Positions 44,852 through 53,410 are shown, counted from the stretch's first letter. The stretch: DNA of 64,000 bases from Arthrobacter sp. PAMC25564 (GCF_004798705.1 NZ_CP039290.1:2976001-3040000), one strand, 5' to 3'. A program made the numbers and translations. Notes: generated from the sequence alone by a model not told the origin.

Positions 44852-45502
44852 ATGGCCTCATCCACACCCACCCTAGCGACGCGCTGGGAACCCCTGCCCC
44901 TGCGAGTCGTGGCGGAGCTCCTGGGGCCGTCATCGGCGCGTTGGTGGCTTTCCGGAGGGGTGGCGCTCGACCACTGGCTCGGCACTAACACTCGCGGGCA
45001 CGACAATATCGATGTCAGCACGACGATCGCCGACCTGCCTCAAGTGGTGCAGGCCCTGCCGGCGCCGTTTAGCGCGTGGGTTCCGTCAGGCGACGGCGTT
45101 CTCCCTTGGGCAGAGGCTGATATGGATGCCGATCTGCAGCCGATCCGTATCCATAATGACGCAACTGGCGCATGGGTATTGCAGGTCAACGTCGAGGACG
45201 GCACGGATAGCGTCTGGGTTTATCGACGAGATCCCCGACTGCAGCTGCCGTGGGATCGTGCAGTGATCGACGTCGACGGCATTCCGACCGGGGCGCCCGA
45301 GGTGCAGCTGGTCTGGAAGGCGCTCCGCCCCCGTCCGGAGGACGACGCCGACAAGGATGCGGTTCTAGCGGAGCTCCCTGACGAAGCCCGCGCCTGGTGG
45401 GAGCACGCGATTCTGACGATCCACCCACACTCGTCATGGTCAATCCATGTGCGTAGCCCGTTCGCTCCGGGTAAGGCCAGCTGGAACAGGACGAAACGCT
45501 AG
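44852..45502 (+). CDS. Nucleotidyltransferase-fold protein, aminoglycoside adenylyltransferase-like
   Basis: A 216-residue protein at ATG 44852. WWLSGGVALDHWLGTNTRGHDNIDV matches the ANT(2'')/Lnu-type nucleotidyltransferase core, in which GG and the D-x-D-like HDNID supply the triphosphate and metal site; a third acidic residue may be in PEVQLVWKALRPRPEDDADK. Members transfer AMP to aminoglycosides or lincosamides, but many chromosomal relatives have no known substrate. Orphan gene, convergent with the next LysR gene. Confidence 0.78.
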   Translation: MASSTPTLATRWEPLPLRVVAELLGPSSARWWLSGGVALDHWLGTNTRGHDNIDVSTTIADLPQVVQALPAPFSAWVPSGDGVLPWAEADMDADLQPIRIHNDATGAWVLQVNVEDGTDSVWVYRRDPRLQLPWDRAVIDVDGIPTGAPEVQLVWKALRPRPEDDADKDAVLAELPDEARAWWEHAILTIHPHSSWSIHVRSPFAPGKASWNRTKR

Positions 45503-45569
45503 CGCTCCGCTTTGGCCTGCCGGCGATGGGCAGCCTGTCCGATTTTGAAACGCCCGCAGACGCTTGTGA

Positions 45570-46475
45570 CTACGACTTGTATTCGTCCGCCGCAACCGCA
45601 TCAAGCACCAGCGAGCGGAACCAGCGCTGCGCCTGCGAGAGGCTGGCCTCGCGCCGCGTGTACAACTCCACTGGTGTGCTCTGCCCGGGCCAGGGCAGCT
45701 CGGCGATGCGAAGGCGGGGGAACCAGCCGCAGAACACCCCCGCTACATGCCGAGGCAGCAGGACGACCAGATCCGTCGCCTCGAGCACGGCGGGCACAGT
45801 GCCGTATTCCTCCATGGTCAGCACGACCTGGGACATCAAGTCGTGTTCGGTCAGCGCCTGCAAAGGATAGACGTGCCCGCCACGGGCGGAGACCCGCACA
45901 AAGCGCCTCCCCTCGAACATGTCAGGCCCGGTCGCGGGCAGTGGATGCGACCCGGACGACAGAGCCACGTATTCGACCGAACGCACGTGCGTCCTCCACA
46001 GCCGCGGTGTGGCGATCAGCGACACGGTCAATGCCAGATCGATGGTGCCGCGGATTAGCCCGCTCTCGACCTCGTCCGAATCGAGCCGTTCTACCTGTAT
46101 TCGCGGATCGGCGCCGACCCGCCCGAGGGCGGTCATGATCGGTGGGAGGAACGTCTGCTCGCCGATCGAGGTGAGTCCGAGCACGAGTTCGCCGCTGAAT
46201 CCGGTCGGTTCGAACACGTCCGATCCCATGACGGTCGCGTCTATTTGTGCCAGGGCGTTGTGTAGGGGCCCAAACAGTTGCGTCGCCTTCGCGGTCGGCA
46301 CCATGTCGTTCCCCTCGCGACGGAACAGCTCGTCGCCGAACCGTTCCCTGAGCCGCTTCAGGGAATAGCTGATCGTGGGCTGTGTCACGTGCAGTTGCCT
46401 GGCGGCGCCCGTGACGCTGCGCAGCTCGTAGAGCGTGACGAATGTCCGGAGCTGGTTGAGGTCGGTGAACGTCAT
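45570..46475 (-). CDS. LysR-family regulator, divergent from the lig operon
   Basis: A 301-residue LysR protein from ATG 46475 (MTFTDLNQLRTFVTLYELRSVTGAARQLHVTQPTISYSLKRLRE). The helix-turn-helix is of the NahR/NodD-like subgroup, which responds to aromatic inducers. The effector domain reads GELVLGLTSIGEQTFLPPIM and DLALTVSLIA. An ATAG-N7-CTAT palindrome sits directly before its start codon. It probably activates the protocatechuate 4,5-cleavage genes and represses itself. Confidence 0.92.
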   Translation of the reverse strand: MTFTDLNQLRTFVTLYELRSVTGAARQLHVTQPTISYSLKRLRERFGDELFRREGNDMVPTAKATQLFGPLHNALAQIDATVMGSDVFEPTGFSGELVLGLTSIGEQTFLPPIMTALGRVGADPRIQVERLDSDEVESGLIRGTIDLALTVSLIATPRLWRTHVRSVEYVALSSGSHPLPATGPDMFEGRRFVRVSARGGHVYPLQALTEHDLMSQVVLTMEEYGTVPAVLEATDLVVLLPRHVAGVFCGWFPRLRIAELPWPGQSTPVELYTRREASLSQAQRWFRSLVLDAVAADEYKS

Positions 46476-46477
46476 GT

Positions 46478-46494
46478 CATAGATCCTATCTATG
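46478..46494. promoter_or_regulatory. LysR operator CATAGAT-CCT-ATCTATG
   Basis: A perfect 7+7 inverted repeat with a 3-base spacer. The inner ATAG-N7-CTAT conforms to the T-N11-A LysR box. It begins 3 bp before the LysR start codon and lies 126 bp upstream of ligJ. A further half-site, ATATCTAT, is at 46509-46516, which would suit a tetramer. Confidence 0.62.
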
Positions 46495-46619
46495 ACTCAG
46501 TCTTTGCATATCTATTGGACCACGGTGGCAAACACCCCTAGAGTCAGTTGGGGCAGCACTGAATCAACGAAGTGCAGCTGCTTTCGCACCGCTTACCCTC
46601 AGTGACAAGGACGACACGC

Positions 46620-47648
46620 GTGATTATCGACATCCACGGCCACTACACCACAGCTCCAACACAGCTTGGAGCCTGGCGTGATCTGCAGATCGCATTCACT
46701 GAAGGACGCGCGGACGCTCCTGACCCTGCGGCCCTGCGCATCAGCGATGACGACATCCGTGAGACCATCGAGGCCAATCAGCTCAAGCTTATGAACGAGC
46801 GCGGCAGCGACGTCACCGTATTCAGCCCTCGGGCCTCGTTCATGGCGCACCACATCGGAGACCTGGCTGTTAGCGAGACCTGGGCCCGGATCTGCAACGA
46901 CCTGTGCGCCCGCGTCAGCGAGCTCTACCCCGAACGCTTCCTAATGGGGGCGATGCTCCCCCAGTCCCCCGGTACGGATCCCGCGACGAGCGTGGCCGAG
47001 CTTACTCGTGCCGTCGAGGAACTCGGCGCCGTCACCGTGAACCTCAACCCCGACCCGTCCGGCGGCAACTGGACGTCACCGCCGCTGACCGATCGCTCGT
47101 GGTACCCGATCTACGAGAAACTCGTCGAATACGAGATCCCGGCGATGGTGCACGTCAGCACCTCGTGCAACCCGGCCTTCCACACGACCGGAGCGCACTA
47201 CCTGAACGCCGACACCACCGCGTTCATGCAATTGCTCCAGGGCGATCTGTTCCGCGACTTCCCCGAGTTGAAGCTCGTAATCCCTCACGGCGGCGGCGCC
47301 GTTCCCTACCACTGGGGGCGCTTCCGTGGGCTCGCAATGGCGCTGGGCAAGCCCGTAATCGAGGAGCACCTGCTGAACAACGTGTTCTTCGACACCTGCG
47401 TGTACCACCAGCCGGGCATCGACCTTCTCACCAAGGTCGTCCCGACCGAGAACATCCTCTTCGCGAGCGAGATGATCGGCGCCGTGCGCGACATCGACCC
47501 GCGCAGCGGACACTACTTCGACGACACCAAGCGTTACGTCGACGCCACCCCGAACCTGAACGACGCGCAGCGCGCGCAGGTGTTCGAAGCCAACGCCCGC
47601 CGTGTCTACCCAAGGCTTGACCGCGCCCTTACTGCACGCGGACTCTGA
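46620..47648 (+). CDS. ligJ: 4-oxalomesaconate hydratase
   Basis: GTG 46620 is the likely start (342 residues; AAGGA 8 bases upstream), which gives MIIDIHGHYTT with the HxH metal motif at the N terminus as in amidohydrolase-fold LigJ. The LigJ of Sphingobium SYK-6 has about the same length. Other ligands: MVHVSTSC, VIPHGGGAVPYHWGRF (His), and a late FASEMIGAVRDIDP (Glu/Asp). It hydrates 4-oxalomesaconate to 4-carboxy-4-hydroxy-2-oxoadipate. First gene of the operon; the aldolase follows after 12 bp. Confidence 0.9.
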   Translation: MIIDIHGHYTTAPTQLGAWRDLQIAFTEGRADAPDPAALRISDDDIRETIEANQLKLMNERGSDVTVFSPRASFMAHHIGDLAVSETWARICNDLCARVSELYPERFLMGAMLPQSPGTDPATSVAELTRAVEELGAVTVNLNPDPSGGNWTSPPLTDRSWYPIYEKLVEYEIPAMVHVSTSCNPAFHTTGAHYLNADTTAFMQLLQGDLFRDFPELKLVIPHGGGAVPYHWGRFRGLAMALGKPVIEEHLLNNVFFDTCVYHQPGIDLLTKVVPTENILFASEMIGAVRDIDPRSGHYFDDTKRYVDATPNLNDAQRAQVFEANARRVYPRLDRALTARGL

Positions 47649-47660
47649 GAGGACCACCAC

Positions 47661-48353
47661 ATGCGACTGAACAACCTCGGCATCGTCCGCACCAACATCG
47701 AACGTCCGGATCCCGCGGACGTCAAACGGCTTTCGCAGTTCGGCGTCGCCACCATCCACGAGGCGATGGGGCGAGTCGGGCTCCTGCGCCCCTACATCAG
47801 GCCGGCCTACACCGGCGCTAAGCTCTGTGGTCCGGCCGTGACCGTGCTGCTACAGCCCGGTGACAACTGGATGTTCCACGTCGCCGCCGAGCAGGTACAG
47901 GAAGGCGATGTGATCGTCGCCGGCTGCACCACCGAAAGCGAGGACGGTTTCTTCGGTGAGCTGCTCGCCACCTCGCTGACCGCCCGCGGCTGCAAGGGCT
48001 TGGTGATCGACGGTGGTGTCCGCGACGTCGCCGATCTGGAGAAGATGGATTTCCCGGTGTTCTCCCGCGCTGTCAACGCCAAGGGCACGGTCAAGGCCAC
48101 CCTCGGATCGGTGAACGTCCCCGTCGTGGTCGCGAACGCCGTGGTGAACCCTGGCGACGTCGTTGTGGCCGACGTCGACGGCGTCGTGGTTGTCCCGCGC
48201 GGGCTGGTCGGAGCGGTGGCAGACGCCAGCCAGAAGCGCGAGGATAACGAGGAAGCCAAACGCGTGAAGTTCCGTGAGGGCGTCCTGGGCCTGGATATCT
48301 ACGGCATGCGGGAGCCGCTCGCCGCCGCCGGCCTCGAGTACGTGGAGAAGTGA
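47661..48353 (+). CDS. ligK: 4-carboxy-4-hydroxy-2-oxoadipate (HMG/CHA) aldolase
   Basis: A 230-residue RraA-fold protein at ATG 47661 with GAGAGGACC before it. Diagnostic residues: GVATIHEAMGR, LQPGDNWMFHVAAEQVQEGDVIV, KGLVIDGGVRDV (Arg/Asp of the metal site) and DVVVADVDGVVVVPRG. It splits 4-carboxy-4-hydroxy-2-oxoadipate into pyruvate and oxaloacetate, the final step of the 4,5-cleavage pathway. Class II, metal-dependent. Overlaps the lactonase start (GTGA). Confidence 0.92.
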   Translation: MRLNNLGIVRTNIERPDPADVKRLSQFGVATIHEAMGRVGLLRPYIRPAYTGAKLCGPAVTVLLQPGDNWMFHVAAEQVQEGDVIVAGCTTESEDGFFGELLATSLTARGCKGLVIDGGVRDVADLEKMDFPVFSRAVNAKGTVKATLGSVNVPVVVANAVVNPGDVVVADVDGVVVVPRGLVGAVADASQKREDNEEAKRVKFREGVLGLDIYGMREPLAAAGLEYVEK

Positions 48354-49291
48354 CCGTGGCGCACGGAGACACCACGGGAGGCTTCGAGAAGTCCGCAGGC
48401 TGGCTCGACTGGTACGACGGCCCCACCAAGCCCACGTTCCGACTGCCGGACGACGCGGTCGACGCGCACTGCCACGTGTTCGGACCCGGGGAGCGGTTCC
48501 CTTACGCCCCCGAGCGGAAGTACACCCCGTGCGATGCCTCGGCGGAGCAGCTCTTCGCGCTGCGCGACCAACTCGGCTTCGACCGCAACGTGATCGTCCA
48601 GGCAACCTGCCACGGCGCCGACAACCGGGCACTGGTCGATGCGCTGCAGCGCAGCGGCGGCCGCGCCCGCGGCGTCGCTACGGTCCGCCGCGACGTGACC
48701 GAGGAGCAGCTGGCCGAGCTGCACGCGGCCGGCGTCCGCGGGGTCCGCTTTAACTTCGTCAAGCGCCTCGTCGACCGGGTGCCCACCGACTCGCTCGGGG
48801 AGATCGTCGCGAAGATCGCGCCGCTCGGCTGGCACGTGGTCATCTACTTCGAGGCCGAGGACCTGCCGGAGCTCTACGACTTCTTCTCCGCGATCCCGAC
48901 CGACGTCGTCGTCGACCATATGGGCCGACCCGACGTGTCCAAGGACCCGGACGGCCCTGAGTTCGCACTGTTCCTGCGCTTCATGCGCGAGAACACCAAT
49001 GTGTGGACCAAGGTCTCCTGCCCAGAGCGCCTGTCCGTCACCGGCCCGCGCGCTCTCGACGGCGAACAGCACGCCTACACAGACGTGGTGCCGTTCGCCC
49101 GACGCGTGGTCGAGGAGTTCCCCGACCGCGTGCTGTGGGGAACCGATTGGCCCCACCCCAACCTCAAGGACCACATGCCCGACGACGGGCTGCTGGTCGA
49201 CTACATCCCACAGATCGCGACGACCCCCGAGCTGCAGCAGAAGCTGCTCGTGGACAACCCGCGCCGCCTCTACTGGCCCGAAGGAGCATGA
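48350..49291 (+). CDS. ligI: 2-pyrone-4,6-dicarboxylate lactonase
   Basis: GTG 48350 overlaps the aldolase stop; GTG 48356 is possible (313 residues). LigI amidohydrolase signatures: DAHCHVFGPGERFPYAPERKY near residue 40, VIVQATCHGADN, VRGVRFNFVKRL, VVVDHMGRPDV and LWGTDWPHPN (Asp of the active site, about 260). It opens 2-pyrone-4,6-dicarboxylate to 4-oxalomesaconate without a metal, as established for the family. The dioxygenase gene starts 1 bp after the stop, with AAGGAGC in the end of this gene. Confidence 0.92.
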   Translation: MTVAHGDTTGGFEKSAGWLDWYDGPTKPTFRLPDDAVDAHCHVFGPGERFPYAPERKYTPCDASAEQLFALRDQLGFDRNVIVQATCHGADNRALVDALQRSGGRARGVATVRRDVTEEQLAELHAAGVRGVRFNFVKRLVDRVPTDSLGEIVAKIAPLGWHVVIYFEAEDLPELYDFFSAIPTDVVVDHMGRPDVSKDPDGPEFALFLRFMRENTNVWTKVSCPERLSVTGPRALDGEQHAYTDVVPFARRVVEEFPDRVLWGTDWPHPNLKDHMPDDGLLVDYIPQIATTPELQQKLLVDNPRRLYWPEGA

Positions 49292-49292
49292 C

Positions 49293-50594
49293 ATGGCACT
49301 CGACAAGCCGTACAAGGACGTTCCCGGCACGATCATCTTCGACGCGGAGATGGCCCGCAAGGGATACCACCTCAACCAGTTCTCGATGTCGCTGATGAAG
49401 CCCGAGAACCGCCAGCGCTACCTGGCCGACCGCGAGGCGTACCTCGATGAGTGGCCCCTTTCGCCCAAGCAGCGCCAGGCCGTGCTGGACATGGACCTCA
49501 ACGCCATGATGGCCGAGGGCGGCAACATCTACTTCCTGAGCAAGATCGGCGCCACGCACGGCCTGAGCTTCCAGCAGATGGCCGGCTCCATGACTGGCAT
49601 GTCCGAGGCCGCCTACCGCGACATGATGATCGGCGGCGGACGCCGCCCCGAGGGCAACCGCCTCAAGGACCTCGACGGCTGGGTCCCGCCGGCGCCGCGC
49701 GAGAAGTCCCAGACCATGCGCGAGAACGCCCCGGCGAAGTACACGTCGGCGCTGTTCACCTCGCATGTCCCGGCGATCGGCGCCGCGATGGACCTCGGCA
49801 AAACCGAGGAGCCGTACTGGAAGAAGGTGTTCTCCGGCTACGAGTGGACCCGCAGGTGGGCCAAGGAGAATACGCCCGACGTCGTCATCCTCGTCTACAA
49901 CGACCACGCCACGGCCTTCGACTCGTCGATCATCCCCACCTTCGTGCTCGGCACCGGGGCAGAATACCCGGTCGCGGACGAGGGCTACGGCCCCCGCCCT
50001 GTGCCCGGCGTGAAGGGCTACCCGGAGTTCGCCGCGCACATCGCGCAGTCGGTTATCCAGGACGACTTCGACCTCACCCTCGTCAACGAGATGGTCGTGG
50101 ACCACGGGCTCACCGTTCCGCTCTCGCTCGTCTTCGGCGACGTCGAGGAGTGGCCGTGCAAGGTCATCCCGCTGGCCGTCAACGTGGTGCAGTATCCGGT
50201 GCCTTCCGGCCGCCGCTGCTACGAGCTCGGCAAGGCCCTTCGCCGCGCCCTCGACAAGTGGGACGGCCCGGAGCTCAACGTGCAGATCTGGGGCACCGGC
50301 GGCATGAGCCACCAGCTCCAGGGTCCCCGTGCCGGCCTCATCAACGAGGAGTGGGACAACGCGTTCCTCGACCACCTCATCGCCGACCCGCTGGGCCTGA
50401 CCGAGTGGGATCACATGGAGTACGTTGATGAGGCGGGGTCCGAGGGCATCGAGCTCGTCGACTGGCTGATCGCGCGCGGCGCGATGGACGACCAGTTCGG
50501 CGGCGAGGCGCCTTCTGTTGACCACCGGTTCTACCACGTGCCGGCGTCGAACACCGCCGTCGGCCACCTTGTTCTCACGAACCCGACCGACTGA
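49293..50594 (+). CDS. ligAB: Protocatechuate 4,5-dioxygenase, alpha and beta subunits fused
   Basis: The start is ATG 49293 (433 residues). Residues about 1-125 are the LigA-type helical alpha subunit (GTIIFDAEMARKGYHLNQFSMSL, MAEGGNIYFLSKIGATHGLSFQQMAGSMTGM), and from about 145 the LigB catalytic domain follows: SALFTSHVPAIGAAMD (Fe(II) His about 159), VILVYNDHATAF (His about 205), WGTGGMSHQLQGPRAG and NEEWDNAF (Glu). Linear fusions of the two are known in gallate dioxygenases and in some actinobacterial PcmA proteins. It opens the ring of protocatechuate, and perhaps gallate, between C4 and C5. Confidence 0.93.
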   Translation: MALDKPYKDVPGTIIFDAEMARKGYHLNQFSMSLMKPENRQRYLADREAYLDEWPLSPKQRQAVLDMDLNAMMAEGGNIYFLSKIGATHGLSFQQMAGSMTGMSEAAYRDMMIGGGRRPEGNRLKDLDGWVPPAPREKSQTMRENAPAKYTSALFTSHVPAIGAAMDLGKTEEPYWKKVFSGYEWTRRWAKENTPDVVILVYNDHATAFDSSIIPTFVLGTGAEYPVADEGYGPRPVPGVKGYPEFAAHIAQSVIQDDFDLTLVNEMVVDHGLTVPLSLVFGDVEEWPCKVIPLAVNVVQYPVPSGRRCYELGKALRRALDKWDGPELNVQIWGTGGMSHQLQGPRAGLINEEWDNAFLDHLIADPLGLTEWDHMEYVDEAGSEGIELVDWLIARGAMDDQFGGEAPSVDHRFYHVPASNTAVGHLVLTNPTD

Positions 50595-50619
50595 CCGCAT
50601 CCGCAACAAAGGAGCCCCC

Positions 50620-51573
50620 ATGACTGACAAGATCCGTGTGGCCGTCGTCGGCGCCGCAGGCGCCTTCGGCATGAAACATCTCGACGGCCTGATGAACATC
50701 TCCGATGCCGAGGTGACCGTCGTCAGCGGCACGCGGCTCGAACCCACCCAGGAAGTCGCCGCCAAGTACGGCGTCGCCAACGCCGTCGTCGGGCTCGACG
50801 CCGTGCTCGAGCGCGACGACGTCGATGCCGTCATCCTCGCCACGCCCACGGGTCTGCACGCCTCGCAGACGCAGAAGGTCCTCAAGGCCGGCAAGCACGT
50901 GCAGGTCGAGATCCCGCTCGCCGACTCGCTAGCCGACGCCGAGGCGACGCTCGCCGCGGCCGAGGCGTCCGACCGCGTCGCCATGGTGGGCCACACGCGG
51001 CGGTTCAACCCCTCGCACCAGCTCGTGCACAACCGGATCGCCGAGGGCTCGTTCAACGTGCAGCAGATGGACGTGCAGACGTACTTCTTCCGCCGCACGA
51101 ACACGAATGCCAAGGGCGAGCCGCGCTCCTGGACCGACCACCTACTGTGGCACCACGCCGCGCACACTGTCGACCTGTTCGCCTACCAGGCGGGCAAGAT
51201 CGTGCAGGCGAACGCGATCCAGGGCCCCATCAACCCGGATCTGGGCATCGCGATGGACATGTCGATCCAGCTCAAGAGCGAGACCGGGGCGATCTGCACC
51301 CTGTCCCTCTCGTTCAACAACAACGGCCCGTTCGGCACGTTCTTCCGCTACATCGGCGACACCGAGACGTACATCGCGCGCTACGACGACCTCTTCAACG
51401 GCCGCGACGAGCAGATCGACGTCTCGAAGGTGGCGGTGAGCATGAACGGCATCGAGCTGCAGGACCGCGAGTTCGTCAGCGCGATCCGCGAGGGGCGCGA
51501 GCCGAACTCGTCGATCCGCCAGGTCATCGACTGCTACCGCGTGCTCGGCGCGCTTGAGAAGCAGCTGGCGTGA
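50620..51573 (+). CDS. ligC: 4-carboxy-2-hydroxymuconate-6-semialdehyde dehydrogenase
   Basis: The start is ATG 50620 after CAAAGGAGCCCCC; 317 residues. Gfo/Idh/MocA fold: VAVVGAAGAFGMKHLDGL, ILATPTGLHASQTQKVL, the KHVQVEIPLADS loop (where EKP is typical), and VGHTRRFNPSH with WTDHLLWHHAAHTVDLFAY in the substrate domain. It oxidises the cyclic hemiacetal of the ring-cleavage product to 2-pyrone-4,6-dicarboxylate with NAD(P)+. Position after ligAB makes the assignment firm. Its stop overlaps the AKR start. Confidence 0.92.
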   Translation: MTDKIRVAVVGAAGAFGMKHLDGLMNISDAEVTVVSGTRLEPTQEVAAKYGVANAVVGLDAVLERDDVDAVILATPTGLHASQTQKVLKAGKHVQVEIPLADSLADAEATLAAAEASDRVAMVGHTRRFNPSHQLVHNRIAEGSFNVQQMDVQTYFFRRTNTNAKGEPRSWTDHLLWHHAAHTVDLFAYQAGKIVQANAIQGPINPDLGIAMDMSIQLKSETGAICTLSLSFNNNGPFGTFFRYIGDTETYIARYDDLFNGRDEQIDVSKVAVSMNGIELQDREFVSAIREGREPNSSIRQVIDCYRVLGALEKQLA

Positions 51574-52544
51574 GGCTACCCCCCACCGGTCTGGGCTGTA
51601 TGTCGCTGAGCCACGCGTACGGCGTCCCCCCGACGCGTGACGAGGGCCTGGCGATGCTGCGCGCAGCTCTCGATGAAGGCATCGGGATGCTCGACACGGC
51701 AACACTGTACGGCGGCGGCCGCAACGAAGAGCTTGTAGGTGCTGCGATCGCGGGGCGCCGCGACGAGGTCTTCCTGGCGAGTAAGTGCGGGATGGCGTCC
51801 GTCGACGGCGTAAAAGTCATCGATGGACGCCCCGATACGCTGCGCGCACAGGTCGATGCTTCGCTGAGCCGCCTTGGCGTCGATTACATCGACCTGTACT
51901 ACCTTCACCGGTGGGACAAGAAGGTGCCGATCGGCGATAGCGTCGGCGCACTGGCCGAGATGGTCGCCGCGGGCAAGATCGGCGCAATCGGCCTGTCCGA
52001 GGTGTCGGTCGCACGACTGCGCGAGGCGCAGTCAATCACCCCTATCGCGGCCGTGCAGAACGAGTACTCGCTGTGGAGTCGCAATGCCGAGCTTGGCATG
52101 CTCGACGCCACTCGCGAGGACGGCGTGACCCTGGTTGCGTTTTCGCCGGTCGCAAGGGGTTTCCTCGCCGATGCGATCAAGGACCCAGGTAAGCTGGCCC
52201 CAAACGACATCCGCCGCAGCATGCCGCGCTTCCAGCCCGAGCACTGGGGTGCGAATGCGACGCTGCTGGCCCCTTGGCGTGAGCTGGCTGCGGAGGCCGG
52301 TTGCACCCCAGCACAGCTCGCGCTGGTCTGGCTGCTCTCCCGCGGCGATCACGTTCTGCCGATCCCGGGAACAACGAGCGTCGCGCACCTGCGTGAGAAC
52401 ATGGCGGCGGCCGACATCTCTGTCGACGACGCGCTGCTGACGCGGGCCGGCGAGCTGATTGGCACGGCCACCATCTCTGGCGCGCGATATGCGCCAGCAT
52501 CTGCTGCCGAAGTAGACGCCGAGACTTTCGAGGATGCCGCATGA
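51570..52544 (+). CDS. Aldo/keto reductase in the lig operon
   Basis: GTG 51570 overlaps the ligC stop (324 residues). Tetrad: Asp/Tyr in MLDTATLYGGGRNEE (about 38-46), Lys in FLASKCGM (about 72), His in DLYYLHRWD (about 112). C-terminal NADPH contacts are in PIPGTTSVAHLREN. No AKR belongs to the standard protocatechuate 4,5-cleavage route, so it may reduce an aldehyde or keto precursor or a by-product. A similar oxidoreductase gene (pcmF, as I recall) ends the pcm cluster of Arthrobacter keyseri. Confidence 0.88.
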   Translation: MRLPPTGLGCMSLSHAYGVPPTRDEGLAMLRAALDEGIGMLDTATLYGGGRNEELVGAAIAGRRDEVFLASKCGMASVDGVKVIDGRPDTLRAQVDASLSRLGVDYIDLYYLHRWDKKVPIGDSVGALAEMVAAGKIGAIGLSEVSVARLREAQSITPIAAVQNEYSLWSRNAELGMLDATREDGVTLVAFSPVARGFLADAIKDPGKLAPNDIRRSMPRFQPEHWGANATLLAPWRELAAEAGCTPAQLALVWLLSRGDHVLPIPGTTSVAHLRENMAAADISVDDALLTRAGELIGTATISGARYAPASAAEVDAETFEDAA

Positions 52545-53239
52545 GGGCGATCTCGTCGATGGCCACCCGCCACGTTCTCGCCGACCTCGCTGAAGCTGCC
52601 GCCGGGGCCGGGCTACCGCTTCTGCAGCTCGAATCCGTAGGCGGAGTGACCGCCGCCCAGCGGGTGACCGCCGGTGAGCCGTTCGACCTTGTGTTCCTCG
52701 CCGAGGACGCTCTCCAACGCCTCGCTGCCGAGGGGCACGTCGATCCGGCATCCATCACCCCGATCGTACTGTCGGAGGTCGCCGTAGGCGTGGCCGCACG
52801 CAGCGCCGATGCAGCCACATGTTCCGAAGGCACGGCCTTTGCGAATGCCGACGAGCTTCGCGGCGCCCTGCGCGCGGCATTCCGCATCGGATATTCCACC
52901 GGACCGAGCGGCACCGAGCTATTGCGAATGATCGACCAGTGGGGCATGACCGATGAGGTCAGCGACCGGCTTGTGCAGGCCCGTCCAGGCGTACCCGTGG
53001 CGCGCCTGCTCGCCGAGGGAGAGGTAGATCTCGGCCTGCAGCAGCTCAGCGAACTGGTCGGGCAACCCGGCGTGTGCGTCCTCGGCGTTCTCCCGGCCGA
53101 CTGCGCGATTATCACGGTCTTCGCGGGTGCTGTCGCGGCATCCTCCAACAACGCGGCTCGTGCTGCGGAGGTGTTGGCCTTCTTCCGATCGGACCTCTCG
53201 GCATCGATCAAGTCGGCGCACAGTTTTCGCGCGCCCTGA
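52541..53239 (+). CDS. Periplasmic-binding-protein-fold (ModA-like) protein without signal peptide
   Basis: ATG 52541 overlaps the AKR stop by 4 bp; 232 residues. The fold is of the ModA/SBP type-2 class: a hinge-flanked pattern VTAAQRVTAGEPFDLVFLAEDAL, IVLSEVAVGVAARSAD, GYSTGPSGTELLRMIDQWGM and VDLGLQQLSELV. There is no signal sequence or lipobox, so it is cytoplasmic, unlike true molybdate-binding proteins. It closes the lig operon, where a 4-oxalomesaconate tautomerase would be expected; whether it plays that role, binds an intermediate, or is regulatory is unknown. Confidence 0.75.
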   Translation: MRAISSMATRHVLADLAEAAAGAGLPLLQLESVGGVTAAQRVTAGEPFDLVFLAEDALQRLAAEGHVDPASITPIVLSEVAVGVAARSADAATCSEGTAFANADELRGALRAAFRIGYSTGPSGTELLRMIDQWGMTDEVSDRLVQARPGVPVARLLAEGEVDLGLQQLSELVGQPGVCVLGVLPADCAIITVFAGAVAASSNNAARAAEVLAFFRSDLSASIKSAHSFRAP

Positions 53240-53269
53240 GGCCCCTGCCGTGACGGATTGACTGATACG

Positions 53270-53410
53270 GGTCCTGCAGACGCGGAGGAACCCGTCTTCG
53301 GCGACACCGCCGCCGTAGACCTTGACGTTCGCGGCCGGCCAGATTTTCCGCATGTTCGCCTCACCCCACAGCTCGACGCCCTGGCACCAGGACTGCAGGA
53401 TCGCCATCAT
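53270..53410 (-). pseudogene. Fragment of a TraG/TraD-type conjugal coupling protein
   Basis: About 45 codons on the minus strand from 53410 read MMAILQSWCQGVELWGEANMR, KIWPAANVKVYGGGVAEDGF, which matches the C-terminal region of actinobacterial type IV coupling ATPases (typically TILQSY.QGVRVWG, then LWSAATIKL.GAG). Both ends are lost. It directly follows the lig operon and shows that conjugative-plasmid DNA once bordered it. Confidence 0.62.

Noticed and set aside
49164..51167. 667-codon frame on the minus strand opposite ligAB and ligC
   Set aside because: Low-complexity Arg/Val/Gly-rich translation without family features; it is the antisense of very GC3-rich genes whose plus-strand products are clear.
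52541..53239. Molybdate-binding ModA of an ABC importer
   Set aside because: No signal peptide, no modB/modC partners and an operon devoted to aromatic catabolism.
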